A stretch of 64,000 nucleotides of DNA from Maricaulis sp034670125. Its GTDB lineage: Bacteria; Pseudomonadota; Alphaproteobacteria; Caulobacterales; Maricaulaceae. Under the pieces are notes generated by a model. That model saw only the letters and a program-made list of their open reading frames with translations, had not been told where the DNA came from and searched no databases. The DNA lies in the NCBI RefSeq assembly GCF_034670125.1, contig NZ_JAXMOC010000004.1, positions 299,462 through 363,461 of the forward strand, in the 5' to 3' direction. Shown here one piece after another: positions 1 to 7,369 of this stretch (position 1 is the first letter of the stretch; the number at the start of each line of letters is the position of its first letter). A program made the position numbers and the translations under genes.

Positions 1-1918
1 TCAGTGTCGGCCCGGCCGCCTCGCTGCCGACGCCCATCGCATCCAGCATGTGGACCGGCACGTCCTGCCAGTCGCCGCCATCATAGAGGCGGGCCCTGGC
101 AGCGGTCGCCGGGGTGTCGCCGGAGGCCTGCGGCATGTCGATGGTCCAGTCGCCGGAGCCTGGCGGTGCGCATTTCGCCTCTGCCGTCACCGACTCGATG
201 ACCATCCCGCCCTCCGGGACAAAGCCGAACAGGCGCTCGTGGGCAACGATGAAAGCCGAGGTCATGGTCGCAGCGGGCGCCTCGGTGACCGGGATAGAGG
301 TGTCCGACCCGGCCACTTTCAGGCGCCATTCGCGCGTCACCCGGACGCCGTCGCCCGGCAGGCCCTGCGCGGCGAGCGCCTCGCGGGCCTCGTCGGACAG
401 GCGTTCGGCGATGGCACTGGCCGTATCGAACGCCTCGGTGAAATCGGCCTCGACGGCGGCCATGCGGGTCTCGCGGATATCGGCCAGACCGATGCCCAGC
501 GCCGAGAGCAGACCGCCATAGGGATGGATCAGCACGGTCTTCATGCCCAGCGCATCGGCGACCCGACAGGCATGCTGGGCTCCGGCGCCACCAAAGGCGG
601 CGAGCGCGTAGCCGGACGGATTGACGCCCTGGCCAATGGAGATTTGCTTGATGGCTTGGGCCATGCTCTCCACGGCAACCGCGAGGAAGCCCTCGGCGGC
701 GGCTTCCGGACTGTCCAGCCCCATTGCGTCGGCCAGCGCTCCGAGCGCGGCGCGTGAGGCCGCGACATCAAGCGGCTGGTCGGAGGTGGGGCCGAAGACG
801 TGCGGGAACCAGTCCGGCTGGACCCGGCCGAGCACGATATTGGCGTCGGTGACGGCGGCCGGTCCGCCGCGACCATAGCCGGCGGGACCGGGCATGGCGC
901 CGGCACTCTCCGGTCCGACCCGGGCCCGTTCGCCGTCAAAGGTGAGGATGGAACCGCCACCGGCAGCGACCGTGTGGACGGCCATCATCGGCGCGCGCAG
1001 ACGATGCCCGGCGACCAGCGTCTCCTGGACCCGGTCATAGGTGTCGCCATCATAGCGGGAGACATCAGTCGAGGTGCCGCCCATGTCGAAGCCGATGACC
1101 TTCCCGTGGCCTGCCTGTTTCGCCGTTTTGGCCATGCCGACCACGCCGCCGGCGGGGCCGGAGAGGACCGCGTCCCGGGCATGGAAGGCGCCGGCCGGCG
1201 CGAGGCCGCCCGAGGACTGCATGAAAAAGAGTGGCGTCCCGTCCAGGCCGCGATCGACGCGGTCGACATAATCGCGCAGGACGGGTGTCAGATAAGCGTC
1301 GAGCACGGTGGTCGAGGCGCGCGGGCCGATCTTGACCAGCGGCGAGGCGATCGAAGAGCGGATCACCGTGGTAAATCCGGCTTCGCGGGCGAGCGCCTCC
1401 AGCCGCGCTTCGTGTGTGACATTACCGTAGGCATGCATGAGTGCGATGGCGACCGTGGTCAGCCCGTCGGCTTTGGCAGCCGCGAAGGCGGTACGAGCGG
1501 CATCCTCGTCCAGCGGCTCAAGGACGACACCGTCGGCGTCCAGGCGTTCATCAATCTCGGCGACCCGGTCATAGAGCGGGCGCGGGCGGGTGAGGTCGAG
1601 GGCGAATATGTCCGGACGGGTCTGGTCGCCGATGACCAGCAGGTCAGCGAAACCGCGGGTGACGAGGAAGAGGGTGCGTGCGCCCTTGCGTTCCAAGAGG
1701 GCATTGGTGGCGACCGTCGTACCCATCTTGACCGCACTCACCGGCGCGCTCGCCGAAAGGCGCTTGACGCCTTCGGTGGCCGCGTCGGGATAGTCCGGGC
1801 TTTCGGAGAGGAGTTTGAGCGCATGCAGGCGGCCGTCCGGCGCCCGTCCGATCACATCGGTGAAGGTGCCGCCCCGGTCGATCCAGAATTCCCAGGCTTC
1901 GCGTGTGCGCTCGCTCAT
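1..1918 (-). CDS. Hydantoinase/5-oxoprolinase family protein, 3' part cut by window edge
   Basis: An uninterrupted minus-strand frame runs from ATG 1918 to the left edge, giving the first 639 residues. Its motifs are those of the HyuA/OplA family: DRGGTFTD near residue 14 (phosphate-binding), MGTTVATNALLERKG, SGPAGGVVG and DMGGTSTDV (ASKHA-type ATP site). Family members hydrolyse cyclic amides such as 5-oxoproline or hydantoins using ATP. The frame is still open after the HyuA-like part, at a Hydantoinase_A/linker-like stretch. It could be a HyuA-HyuB fusion of about 1,200 residues or a stand-alone HyuA. Substrate cannot be told from sequence. It diverges from the J-domain gene at 2072. Confidence 0.88.
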   Translation of the reverse strand, partial: MSERTREAWEFWIDRGGTFTDVIGRAPDGRLHALKLLSESPDYPDAATEGVKRLSASAPVSAVKMGTTVATNALLERKGARTLFLVTRGFADLLVIGDQTRPDIFALDLTRPRPLYDRVAEIDERLDADGVVLEPLDEDAARTAFAAAKADGLTTVAIALMHAYGNVTHEARLEALAREAGFTTVIRSSIASPLVKIGPRASTTVLDAYLTPVLRDYVDRVDRGLDGTPLFFMQSSGGLAPAGAFHARDAVLSGPAGGVVGMAKTAKQAGHGKVIGFDMGGTSTDVSRYDGDTYDRVQETLVAGHRLRAPMMAVHTVAAGGGSILTFDGERARVGPESAGAMPGPAGYGRGGPAAVTDANIVLGRVQPDWFPHVFGPTSDQPLDVAASRAALGALADAMGLDSPEAAAEGFLAVAVESMAQAIKQISIGQGVNPSGYALAAFGGAGAQHACRVADALGMKTVLIHPYGGLLSALGIGLADIRETRMAAVEADFTEAFDTASAIAERLSDEAREALAAQGLPGDGVRVTREWRLKVAGSDTSIPVTEAPAATMTSAFIVAHERLFGFVPEGGMVIESVTAEAKCAPPGSGDWTIDMPQASGDTPATAARARLYDGGDWQDVPVHMLDAMGVGSEAAGPTL

Positions 1919-2071
1919 GTCCGTGACCCCGAAATTTCGTCGTTGCGGAGGTTAAGCATGGCATGGCGGGGTGCAACCGGATTAAGCTGACAGCGAACTG
2001 TTCAAGACCGGCCCGACCCACTCGCGCATTGGCTGCGTGCTTCCTACATGGGCGACCGGAGGGTGACGCGC

Positions 2072-2773
2072 ATGGGCTTCTGGCGAAATCTGGCCGACCG
2101 CATCAGTGGTCGCGATTGCTTCCTGGAATGCGAGGGCTGCGATGATCGCGCCGCCGCGCACAAGGTCAATGATGCCGATTTCGCCATGGCGCTGATCGGG
2201 CTGGGCGCCAAGATGGCCAAGGCCGACGGGGTTGTGTCACGCAGTGAGATCCGGGCGTTCTACGAAGTGTTCAGGCCGCCACCGGAAGGCCGCGACGCGC
2301 TGGACCGGGCGTTCGAGCTGGCCATGCAGACAACGCTCGGTTTTGACGGCTATGCCCGCCGGCTCGCCCGCCGTTTCCGTTGTTATCCGGCCATCCTGGA
2401 GGACGTGCTCGACGGCCTTTTCCATGTCGCCAAGGCTGACGGGACGATCACGCCGGACGAGATGGGTTATCTCCAGCGGGTATCCGACATTTTCGGGTTC
2501 TCCGAAACCGAGTTCCGCCGCATCCTCGCCGGTCATGTCGAGCCCGATGACAAGGACCCGTATGTGATTTTGGGGATCGAGGCGGGAATCTCCGATCTCG
2601 ACCTGCGCAAGGCCTATCGCCGGATTGCCTCGCAGAATCACCCGGACCGGTTGATCGCGCGCGGCGCGCCGCTCGAAATCCAGCGGCTGGCGGATGAAAA
2701 AATGGCAGCGATCAACGCGGCTTACGGTGAAATCCTGTCACAACGCGGTTTGGTCGCACCTCTGGCCAATTGA
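2072..2773 (+). CDS. TerB/DnaJ-domain protein, DjlA-like co-chaperone
   Basis: The protein has 233 residues. An N-terminal TerB-like helical domain (about residues 30-150, acidic helices with AKADGxxxxxE repeats) is followed by a C-terminal J domain. The J domain has the YRRIASQNHPDRL segment, whose HPD tripeptide stimulates DnaK ATPase. This is the DjlA arrangement, but there is no N-terminal membrane segment as in E. coli DjlA, so it is probably cytosolic. A Cys-rich stretch (CFLECEGC) near residue 15 is unusual. ATG 2072 was chosen over the in-frame ATG 2048 because GGAGGG at 2058-2063 sits 8 bases ahead of it. Confidence 0.85.
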   Translation: MGFWRNLADRISGRDCFLECEGCDDRAAAHKVNDADFAMALIGLGAKMAKADGVVSRSEIRAFYEVFRPPPEGRDALDRAFELAMQTTLGFDGYARRLARRFRCYPAILEDVLDGLFHVAKADGTITPDEMGYLQRVSDIFGFSETEFRRILAGHVEPDDKDPYVILGIEAGISDLDLRKAYRRIASQNHPDRLIARGAPLEIQRLADEKMAAINAAYGEILSQRGLVAPLAN

Positions 2774-2831
2774 CCTTTGAGGCCATGATGCCAACATGTA
2801 GGTCAGCGGGGGCGAACACGGAAAGAGGTTC

Positions 2832-3158
2832 ATGACGGACACTCGAAACATATTCGCAGCAGGTTTTTCCGGACGCGCCAGCCGGGTGGTCCGCGATATT
2901 CTCGCGGCCCTCATCGCGCTGGCCGTGGTCGGACTTGTGATCTTCCTCGCCGCCATGCTGACAGCTGCCTTCCTGGTTGTGGCCGGGATCGCTGTCCTCG
3001 CCGCCGCCGGTTTCTGGGTCTGGCGCAAGCTGCGCGGTGGACGGGTAGCCGGCACCGGGGCGAGGTCGCAGGACCGGCCGTCCGGACCGGAAATCCTGGT
3101 TGCCACGCGCGGCCCCGAAGGTTGGACCGTGGACGGGGTTGGCCCGACCTCACGCTGA
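2832..3158 (+). CDS. Small membrane protein of unknown function
   Basis: The protein has 108 residues. After a short polar N-terminus it has a hydrophobic stretch of about 45 residues (roughly 25-68, rich in Ala, Val and Leu), long enough for two closely spaced membrane helices. A basic WRKLRGG segment and a charged cytoplasmic-type tail follow. An AGAGG-like Shine-Dalgarno (GAAAGAGG) lies just ahead of ATG 2832. It is 58 bases downstream of the J-domain gene and may be co-transcribed. I recognise no family. Confidence 0.65.
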   Translation: MTDTRNIFAAGFSGRASRVVRDILAALIALAVVGLVIFLAAMLTAAFLVVAGIAVLAAAGFWVWRKLRGGRVAGTGARSQDRPSGPEILVATRGPEGWTVDGVGPTSR

Positions 3159-3289
3159 TCGGGCGTGACGGACCACCCGAAGCCGTCACCCACAAGCCCT
3201 AAAGCAGTCACCCACAAGAATGTGATTGGGATGACGCGGACCTGCCGCTAGGGTCGGTCCATGTTCAATCCGACCCGAATTCCTGCCCT

Positions 3290-4525
3290 GTGATCCGCGC
3301 GTTCTTCTTCCTCGCTGCCATCACCCTGCCGATGATGCTGATCGGTTGTGTGTCCATGGTCCTGCCCCTCGTGCCGACCGTGAATGACGGTCCACCAGCC
3401 CGTCCGGCGATCGACACGACCGGGTTGAGCGCCGACGACTGGGAGGCCCGCCGGCCTCTCCTGCGCCAGCGCTTCGAGGCTGAGGTCTATGGCGACTGGC
3501 CCGGTGACGTGCCAGCAACTGTGACGGAACAGCGGTTGGTCGAAGCCGGGGCCTATGACGGGCTGGGGCGGATCGAGGAGTGGGATCTTGATCTCGGCCC
3601 GGTTCGCGCGCGGTTGGTTGTGATCCTTCCGGAAACCGTGACCGGTCCGGTCCCCGTTATCGTGATGCAGACTTTTTGCGGTACGCGCACGGCCTTGGGT
3701 GGACGTGGTGATCTGTCTGCACCGGTCAATCCGGCCGCACGGGAGTGCGGTGGAATTGATGGCTGGCAGGGTCACCTGATGTCGGCCATTTTCGGGCGCC
3801 ATATCGCCGAGCCGCCCATCGAGACCATTCTCGAGCGCGGTTATGCGCTCGCCTTCCAGCATCCCGGCGAGATCGTGCCTGACAATCCAGCGGATGCGCC
3901 TGCGGCACTCGACGTCCTCATGCCCGAACGCGAAAGCGGCGCCATCATCGCCTGGGCGTGGGGGTATTCCCGCGCCATCGATGCGCTGGAAAGCGATCCG
4001 CGGTTTGACCCGGACCGCATGGCCGTATGGGGGCATTCACGCAACGCCAAGTCGGCTTTGGTCGCGGCGGCCTTCGACACCCGTGTCGACCTCGTGCTGG
4101 CCCATCAGGGCGGGACCGGCGGTACCACACTCACCCGCAGTCATGCCGGTGAAAGCGTCGCCCAGATCACCGGGACCTATCCCTACTGGTTCAATGAGCG
4201 CTACGCGTCCTATGCCGACAACGAGGCCGCCATTCCGCTCGACCAGCACGCGTTGATCGCCCTGATGGCGCCCCGGCCCCTGCTGATCGGCGGCGGATGG
4301 CGGGATGCCTGGTCAGACCCGCAGGGCAGTTACCAGGCCGCGCTCGGTGCCAATCCGGTCTATGCGCTCTACGGGTCGGACGGGTTGCGTCAGCCAAGTC
4401 TCGGGGCATTTGATCCCGCGGCCGACATCGCCGTCTTCATGCGGCGCGGCCTGCATGGCGTCCAGCCGTCCGACTGGGACGCCTTTCTGGAATTTCTGGA
4501 CGCGCATTTCGGCCATTCGCAATAA
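3290..4525 (+). CDS. Glucuronoyl-esterase-like (CE15-type) alpha/beta-hydrolase lipoprotein
   Basis: The protein has 411 residues. The N-terminus is a lipoprotein signal (hydrophobic run, then LIGC lipobox around residues 17-20), so the enzyme should be anchored in the envelope. The nucleophile elbow is GHSRNAKSAL around residue 248. This resembles the GCSRNGKGA signature of carbohydrate esterase family 15, which cleaves ester links between lignin and glucuronoxylan. A PRPLL(I)GG segment near residue 330 and a late His (RGLHG) fit the rest of the triad. Start is GTG 3290 with no clear Shine-Dalgarno; a 10-codon ORF (3261-3293) overlaps it. The true substrate is unknown, and a related esterase activity is equally possible. 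Confidence 0.75.
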   Translation: MIRAFFFLAAITLPMMLIGCVSMVLPLVPTVNDGPPARPAIDTTGLSADDWEARRPLLRQRFEAEVYGDWPGDVPATVTEQRLVEAGAYDGLGRIEEWDLDLGPVRARLVVILPETVTGPVPVIVMQTFCGTRTALGGRGDLSAPVNPAARECGGIDGWQGHLMSAIFGRHIAEPPIETILERGYALAFQHPGEIVPDNPADAPAALDVLMPERESGAIIAWAWGYSRAIDALESDPRFDPDRMAVWGHSRNAKSALVAAAFDTRVDLVLAHQGGTGGTTLTRSHAGESVAQITGTYPYWFNERYASYADNEAAIPLDQHALIALMAPRPLLIGGGWRDAWSDPQGSYQAALGANPVYALYGSDGLRQPSLGAFDPAADIAVFMRRGLHGVQPSDWDAFLEFLDAHFGHSQ

Positions 4526-4564
4526 GGGCTTGCCGGTGTTGCGCGGGACGTCCATGAGTGATCC

Positions 4565-5479
4565 ATGCGTCTCAAGGATTTCATTCTTCTGGTGGCGGTC
4601 TGCGTCGTCTGGGGCTTCAATTTCGTGGTCGCGAAATTTGCGGTGACGGGCGCGCCCGGCTGGGTGCCCGGCTTTGACGGTGTGCCGCCGATCTTCTTCG
4701 CCTTTCTACGCTTTGCCCTGCTCTATGCCTTCCTGGCGCCCTGGCTGCGACCCCGACCGACCGACATGAAGACCATGATCGGCGTCGCCCTGTGCATGGG
4801 GGCGCTGCAATACGCACTGATGTTCCTGGGCATGCGTTGGGCGACCCCGTCCGGCATGGCCATTGCGGTGCAGATGGGGGTGCCGTTTGCCACCATCCTG
4901 TCCGTCATCTTCCTCAAGGAGACGGTTGGGCTGCCGCGGATCGCCGGCATGACACTGGCCTTTGGCGGGGTGATGCTGGTGATCATGAACCCGGAGGCGA
5001 TGGACATGTCGATCGGCATGCTGCTGGGCGTCGGTGCTGCCTTCGTGGCGGCACTGGGGATGATCCTGGTCAAGCGTCTACCGATGGATTCCATTCGCAT
5101 GCAGGCCTGGATCGGGCTGCTGTCCTGGCCGCCGCTGCTCCTGTTGTCGCTGACCTTCGAGCAGGGCCAGCTGGGCTCGGTTGTGTCAGGCGGTTGGGCC
5201 TTTGGTGTGGCGCTCCTGATCACCGTGGTGCTGGTCAACATCTTTGGGCACGGCGTATTCTACAACCTGCTGCAACGCTATGACGCGACCCTGATCGCGC
5301 CGATCACGCTGCTGGCCCCGCTGGTCGGCGTGGTGTCGGGCATCCTTTTGATGGGGGACCCCATGGGTTGGCGCCTGTTTGTCGGCGGTGGTCTGACCCT
5401 GGCCGGTGTCGGCATCATTGCTCTGCGCCAGAACAAGAAACTGCCGGCCGCCGCGCTGGCGCGGGAGAAGACATTGTGA
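4565..5479 (+). CDS. EamA-family drug/metabolite transporter
   Basis: The protein has 304 residues with about ten hydrophobic segments in two EamA repeats (roughly residues 5-140 and 150-290). The first helix contains the typical VWGFNFVVAKFAV and the repeat ends read FGGVMLVIMNPEAM and LAGVGIIAL. DMT-superfamily members export amino acids or other metabolites across the inner membrane; RhtA- and YdcZ-like proteins are relatives. The stop overlaps the start of the amidase gene by 4 bases (GTGA), which suggests translational coupling. That hints at a link with peptidoglycan fragments, but this is only an inference. Confidence 0.85.
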   Translation: MRLKDFILLVAVCVVWGFNFVVAKFAVTGAPGWVPGFDGVPPIFFAFLRFALLYAFLAPWLRPRPTDMKTMIGVALCMGALQYALMFLGMRWATPSGMAIAVQMGVPFATILSVIFLKETVGLPRIAGMTLAFGGVMLVIMNPEAMDMSIGMLLGVGAAFVAALGMILVKRLPMDSIRMQAWIGLLSWPPLLLLSLTFEQGQLGSVVSGGWAFGVALLITVVLVNIFGHGVFYNLLQRYDATLIAPITLLAPLVGVVSGILLMGDPMGWRLFVGGGLTLAGVGIIALRQNKKLPAAALAREKTL

Positions 5480-6153
5480 GCCTTGGGGTCGTGGCAGCGC
5501 CATCGCCGAACTACAATGATCGCAAGACGCCGGTCAGCCTGATCCTGCTCCACTATACCGGCATGGAAAGCGGGGCCGCGGCGATCACCCGCCTGCGTGA
5601 CCCCAAGGCCCAGGTCAGCGCCCACTATGTGGTCGAGGAGACGGGCCGCATTCTTCAACTGGTCGGGGACGACAAGCGCGCCTGGCATGCCGGTGTGGCG
5701 AGCTGGCGCGGTGAGAGAGATATCAATTCGGCCTCGATCGGGATCGAGATCGTCAATGGCGGCCATGATTTCGCGCTGCCGGACTACCCGGCGGTCCAGA
5801 TCCAGAGCGTGATCGCCCTGGTGCGCGACCTGATGGACCGGCACGGCATCGCCGCCGAGCGGGTGATCGGTCACTCCGATGTCGCCCCCGGCCGCAAGCA
5901 GGACCCGGGCGAGCATTTTCCGTGGGCCAAGCTCGCCGCGGCCGGTTGTGCACTGGCGACGCCGAAGGCCGCCGCCGCTGCCGACGGCGATGTGGCGGAT
6001 TGCCTGATCCGGATCGGCTATGCACTGGAGCCCGGTCTGGACGCCGTGATCGCTGCCTTCCAGCGGCGTTGGCGGCCGGCCCGGACGGATGGTGTGCTCG
6101 ATGACGAGACCCGGGCGCTGATCGTCGCCGTGGCGGCGCGAGAAGTTGGCTGA
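5476..6153 (+). CDS. N-acetylmuramoyl-L-alanine amidase, AmpD/AmiD family (Amidase_2)
   Basis: The protein has 225 residues. The amidase_2 domain (about residues 8-150) has the zinc-binding pattern: His in LLHYTG, His in IGHSDVAPGRKQDPGEHF and the terminal Asp-Pro-Gly. It cleaves the muramyl-L-alanine bond of peptidoglycan or anhydromuropeptides. Residues 160-225 form a small helical peptidoglycan-binding-like domain (AFQRRWRPARTDGVLDDET), which is AmiD-like. I see no signal peptide, so a cytoplasmic AmpD role in recycling is possible. GTG 5476 was chosen because it overlaps the upstream stop by 4 bases. A longer in-frame start lies inside the transporter gene. Confidence 0.88.
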   Translation: MSLGVVAAPSPNYNDRKTPVSLILLHYTGMESGAAAITRLRDPKAQVSAHYVVEETGRILQLVGDDKRAWHAGVASWRGERDINSASIGIEIVNGGHDFALPDYPAVQIQSVIALVRDLMDRHGIAAERVIGHSDVAPGRKQDPGEHFPWAKLAAAGCALATPKAAAAADGDVADCLIRIGYALEPGLDAVIAAFQRRWRPARTDGVLDDETRALIVAVAAREVG

Positions 6154-6165
6154 CGCGCGCGACGC

Positions 6166-6194
6166 TTGACGGTGGCGCCTGTCTGGACGATCTA
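6166..6194 (+). promoter_or_regulatory. Probable sigma-70-type promoter of RNase P RNA
   Basis: TTGACG at 6166-6171 is followed, after 17 bases, by GATCTA at 6189-6194. The 5' end of the RNase P RNA predicted from pairing (6201) lies 7 bases downstream. Spacing and -35 box are good; the -10 box is weak. Confidence 0.55.
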
Positions 6195-6200
6195 GATCGC

Positions 6201-6589
6201 GATCAGGTGGCTGGACGGTCGCGGCAACTGGGCCGGAAACGGTGTTGTCGAGGAAAGTCCGGGCTCCACGGAGGCAAGGTGCCGGATAGCGTCCGGCGGG
6301 GGTGACCCCAGGGAAAGCGCAGCAGAGAACAGACCGCCGGGCCTTCGGGCCGGGCAAGGGTGAAACGGTGCGGTAAGAGCGCACCGCCCCGACCGCAAGG
6401 AAGGGGGCTAGGCAAGCCCCACCTGGAGCAAGACCGAATAGGGACAGGCCGCAGCCTTGGCTGCACATGCGCCTCCGCATGCTGTCCGGGTAGGTCGCAC
6501 CAGGTCGTGCGCAAGCACGATCGCAGATGAATGACCGTCGTCCCGGATCTGATCCGGGGGACAAGACCCGGCTTACAGGCCGCCTGATC
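6201..6589 (+). ncRNA. rnpB: RNase P RNA, bacterial type A
   Basis: This is the catalytic RNA that trims the 5' leader from tRNA precursors. The conserved blocks are in order: GAGGAAAGTCCGGGCTCC at about 6251, the AGGGTGAAACGGTGCGGTAAGAGC region at about 6357, AAGCCCCACC near 6415, GCAGATGAATGACCG near 6524, and ACAAGACCCGGCTTACAGG near 6561. The 5' end (GATCAGG at 6201) pairs with the 3' end (CCTGATC at 6583-6589) as helix P1. A T-run at 6592-6596 follows. One distal stem (about 6538-6562) is a GC-rich palindrome centred on GGATCTGATCC, resembling this genome's dispersed repeats. No RNase P protein gene is nearby. Confidence 0.95.
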
Positions 6590-6693
6590 ACTTTTTCCCG
6601 AATGGCACAGGCGAGGCCGGCACCGATATTCCGGAGCCGGGCGACCGGTTGCTTCGTGCATCTTTTTCCCAAATGGAACAAATCCACAGATTT

Positions 6694-6718
6694 CGGGATT
6701 TCGCGGGATTTCGTGGGC
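6694..6718 (+). promoter_or_regulatory. Second GGG array in the mraZ leader, MraZ-operator-like
   Basis: Three pentamers, CGGGA, CGGGA and TGGGC, are separated by two identical 5-base spacers (TTTCG), so the GGG triplets recur exactly every 10 bases (6695, 6705, 6715). This is the spacing of a MraZ operator, but only one of the three units has the preferred T. It may be a weaker or degenerate site on the opposite strand to the 6838-6862 array. Confidence 0.35.
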
Positions 6719-6837
6719 GGGCCTGGAAGCTGCCTGTGGATATTAACTTAATGTTCCGCGTCTGTTCTTCGATTTTGCATATTTGAATACTTCGATTGGC
6801 CTGTTGGTCCATGAAAAACGGCCCTCTCGTCATTGTT

Positions 6838-6862
6838 TCCCATCAAGTCCCATGTTATCCCA
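6838..6862 (-). promoter_or_regulatory. Predicted MraZ operator, three TGGGA repeats
   Basis: Read on the minus strand there are three TGGGA pentamers separated by two 5-base spacers, a perfect 10-base period (TCCCA on the plus strand at 6838, 6848 and 6858). E. coli MraZ is known to bind three TGGGN repeats with 5-base spacers ahead of its own gene. The array ends 48 bases before the mraZ start, so autorepression of the whole cluster is likely. Confidence 0.75.
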
Positions 6863-6910
6863 TCATTAACCATGCGGGGTCGGTTGCAGGGTTTGGGGAG
6901 CCATCAAAGC

Positions 6911-7369
6911 GTGTTTCTGTCCACCACCATTAACGGCGTCGACGCCAAGGGACGGGTTTCCGTTCCGGCCGATTTCCGTGCGGTGGTCCGGGGCGGCCCG
7001 TTTGACGGCATCATTGTCTGGCCGTCCTTTGACGGCCCCTATCTGGAAGGCGGCGGTCAGGCCTTGCTCGAGCGCTATCAGGCGCTGATCGAGGAAATGG
7101 ACCCCTATGATGATGCGCGCATCGCTTTCGAACGCGCGATCTTCGGTGCGGCCCGTCCGCTCGCCTTTGACGCCAATGGCCGCGTCACCCTGCCCAAGGA
7201 CTTTGCCGAACATGCCGGTCTCGACGCCAAGGCGACCTTTGTCGGTCTTGGTTCGCGTTTCGAGATCTGGTCGCCGGAGCGGTTCGAGGACCACAAGGCC
7301 AACGCCCAGGCCTTCGCCCGGGACAACAAGCGCGCCCTGAAACTGCCTGCGCGTCCGGGAGGCGTGTGA
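6911..7369 (+). CDS. mraZ: Transcriptional regulator MraZ
   Basis: The protein has 152 residues, the usual MraZ length, with two SpoVT/AbrB-like DNA-binding repeats: VDAKGRVSVPADFRAV near residue 10 and FDANGRVTLPKDFAEHAGL near residue 85. MraZ forms a ring and represses the dcw operon by binding TGGGN repeats. The first gene of the cluster, it sits just downstream of such repeats. GTG 6911 was chosen because GGGGAG at 6895-6900 precedes it by 10 bases and the protein then begins with the conserved FLSTTINGVDAKGR. Upstream in-frame starts would run through the operator. The stop overlaps rsmH (TGATG). Confidence 0.93.
   Translation: MFLSTTINGVDAKGRVSVPADFRAVVRGGPFDGIIVWPSFDGPYLEGGGQALLERYQALIEEMDPYDDARIAFERAIFGAARPLAFDANGRVTLPKDFAEHAGLDAKATFVGLGSRFEIWSPERFEDHKANAQAFARDNKRALKLPARPGGV

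Larger units (their letters stand above)
6590..6910. other. mraZ leader region (non-coding)
   Basis: This 320-base gap between rnpB and mraZ is AT-richer than its surroundings and holds no credible gene. It begins with the rnpB T-run. It contains two DnaA-box-like sequences facing each other (6682-6689 and 6734-6741), two closely spaced TTAA tetramers (6743-6751), and two ten-base-period GGG arrays listed separately. It is probably the main promoter region of the dcw cluster. I could not assign one -35/-10 pair confidently. Confidence 0.6.

Noticed and set aside
800..1990. 396-codon plus-strand ORF (and another at 50-757)
   Set aside because: It is the shadow of the hydantoinase gene on the minus strand. 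The real frame has DRGGTFTD and DMGGTSTDV motifs; the plus ORF is compositionally random.
6743..6751. TTAA-C-TTAA near mraZ as a CtrA site
   Set aside because: CtrA needs seven bases between TTAA half-sites. Only one base separates them here.
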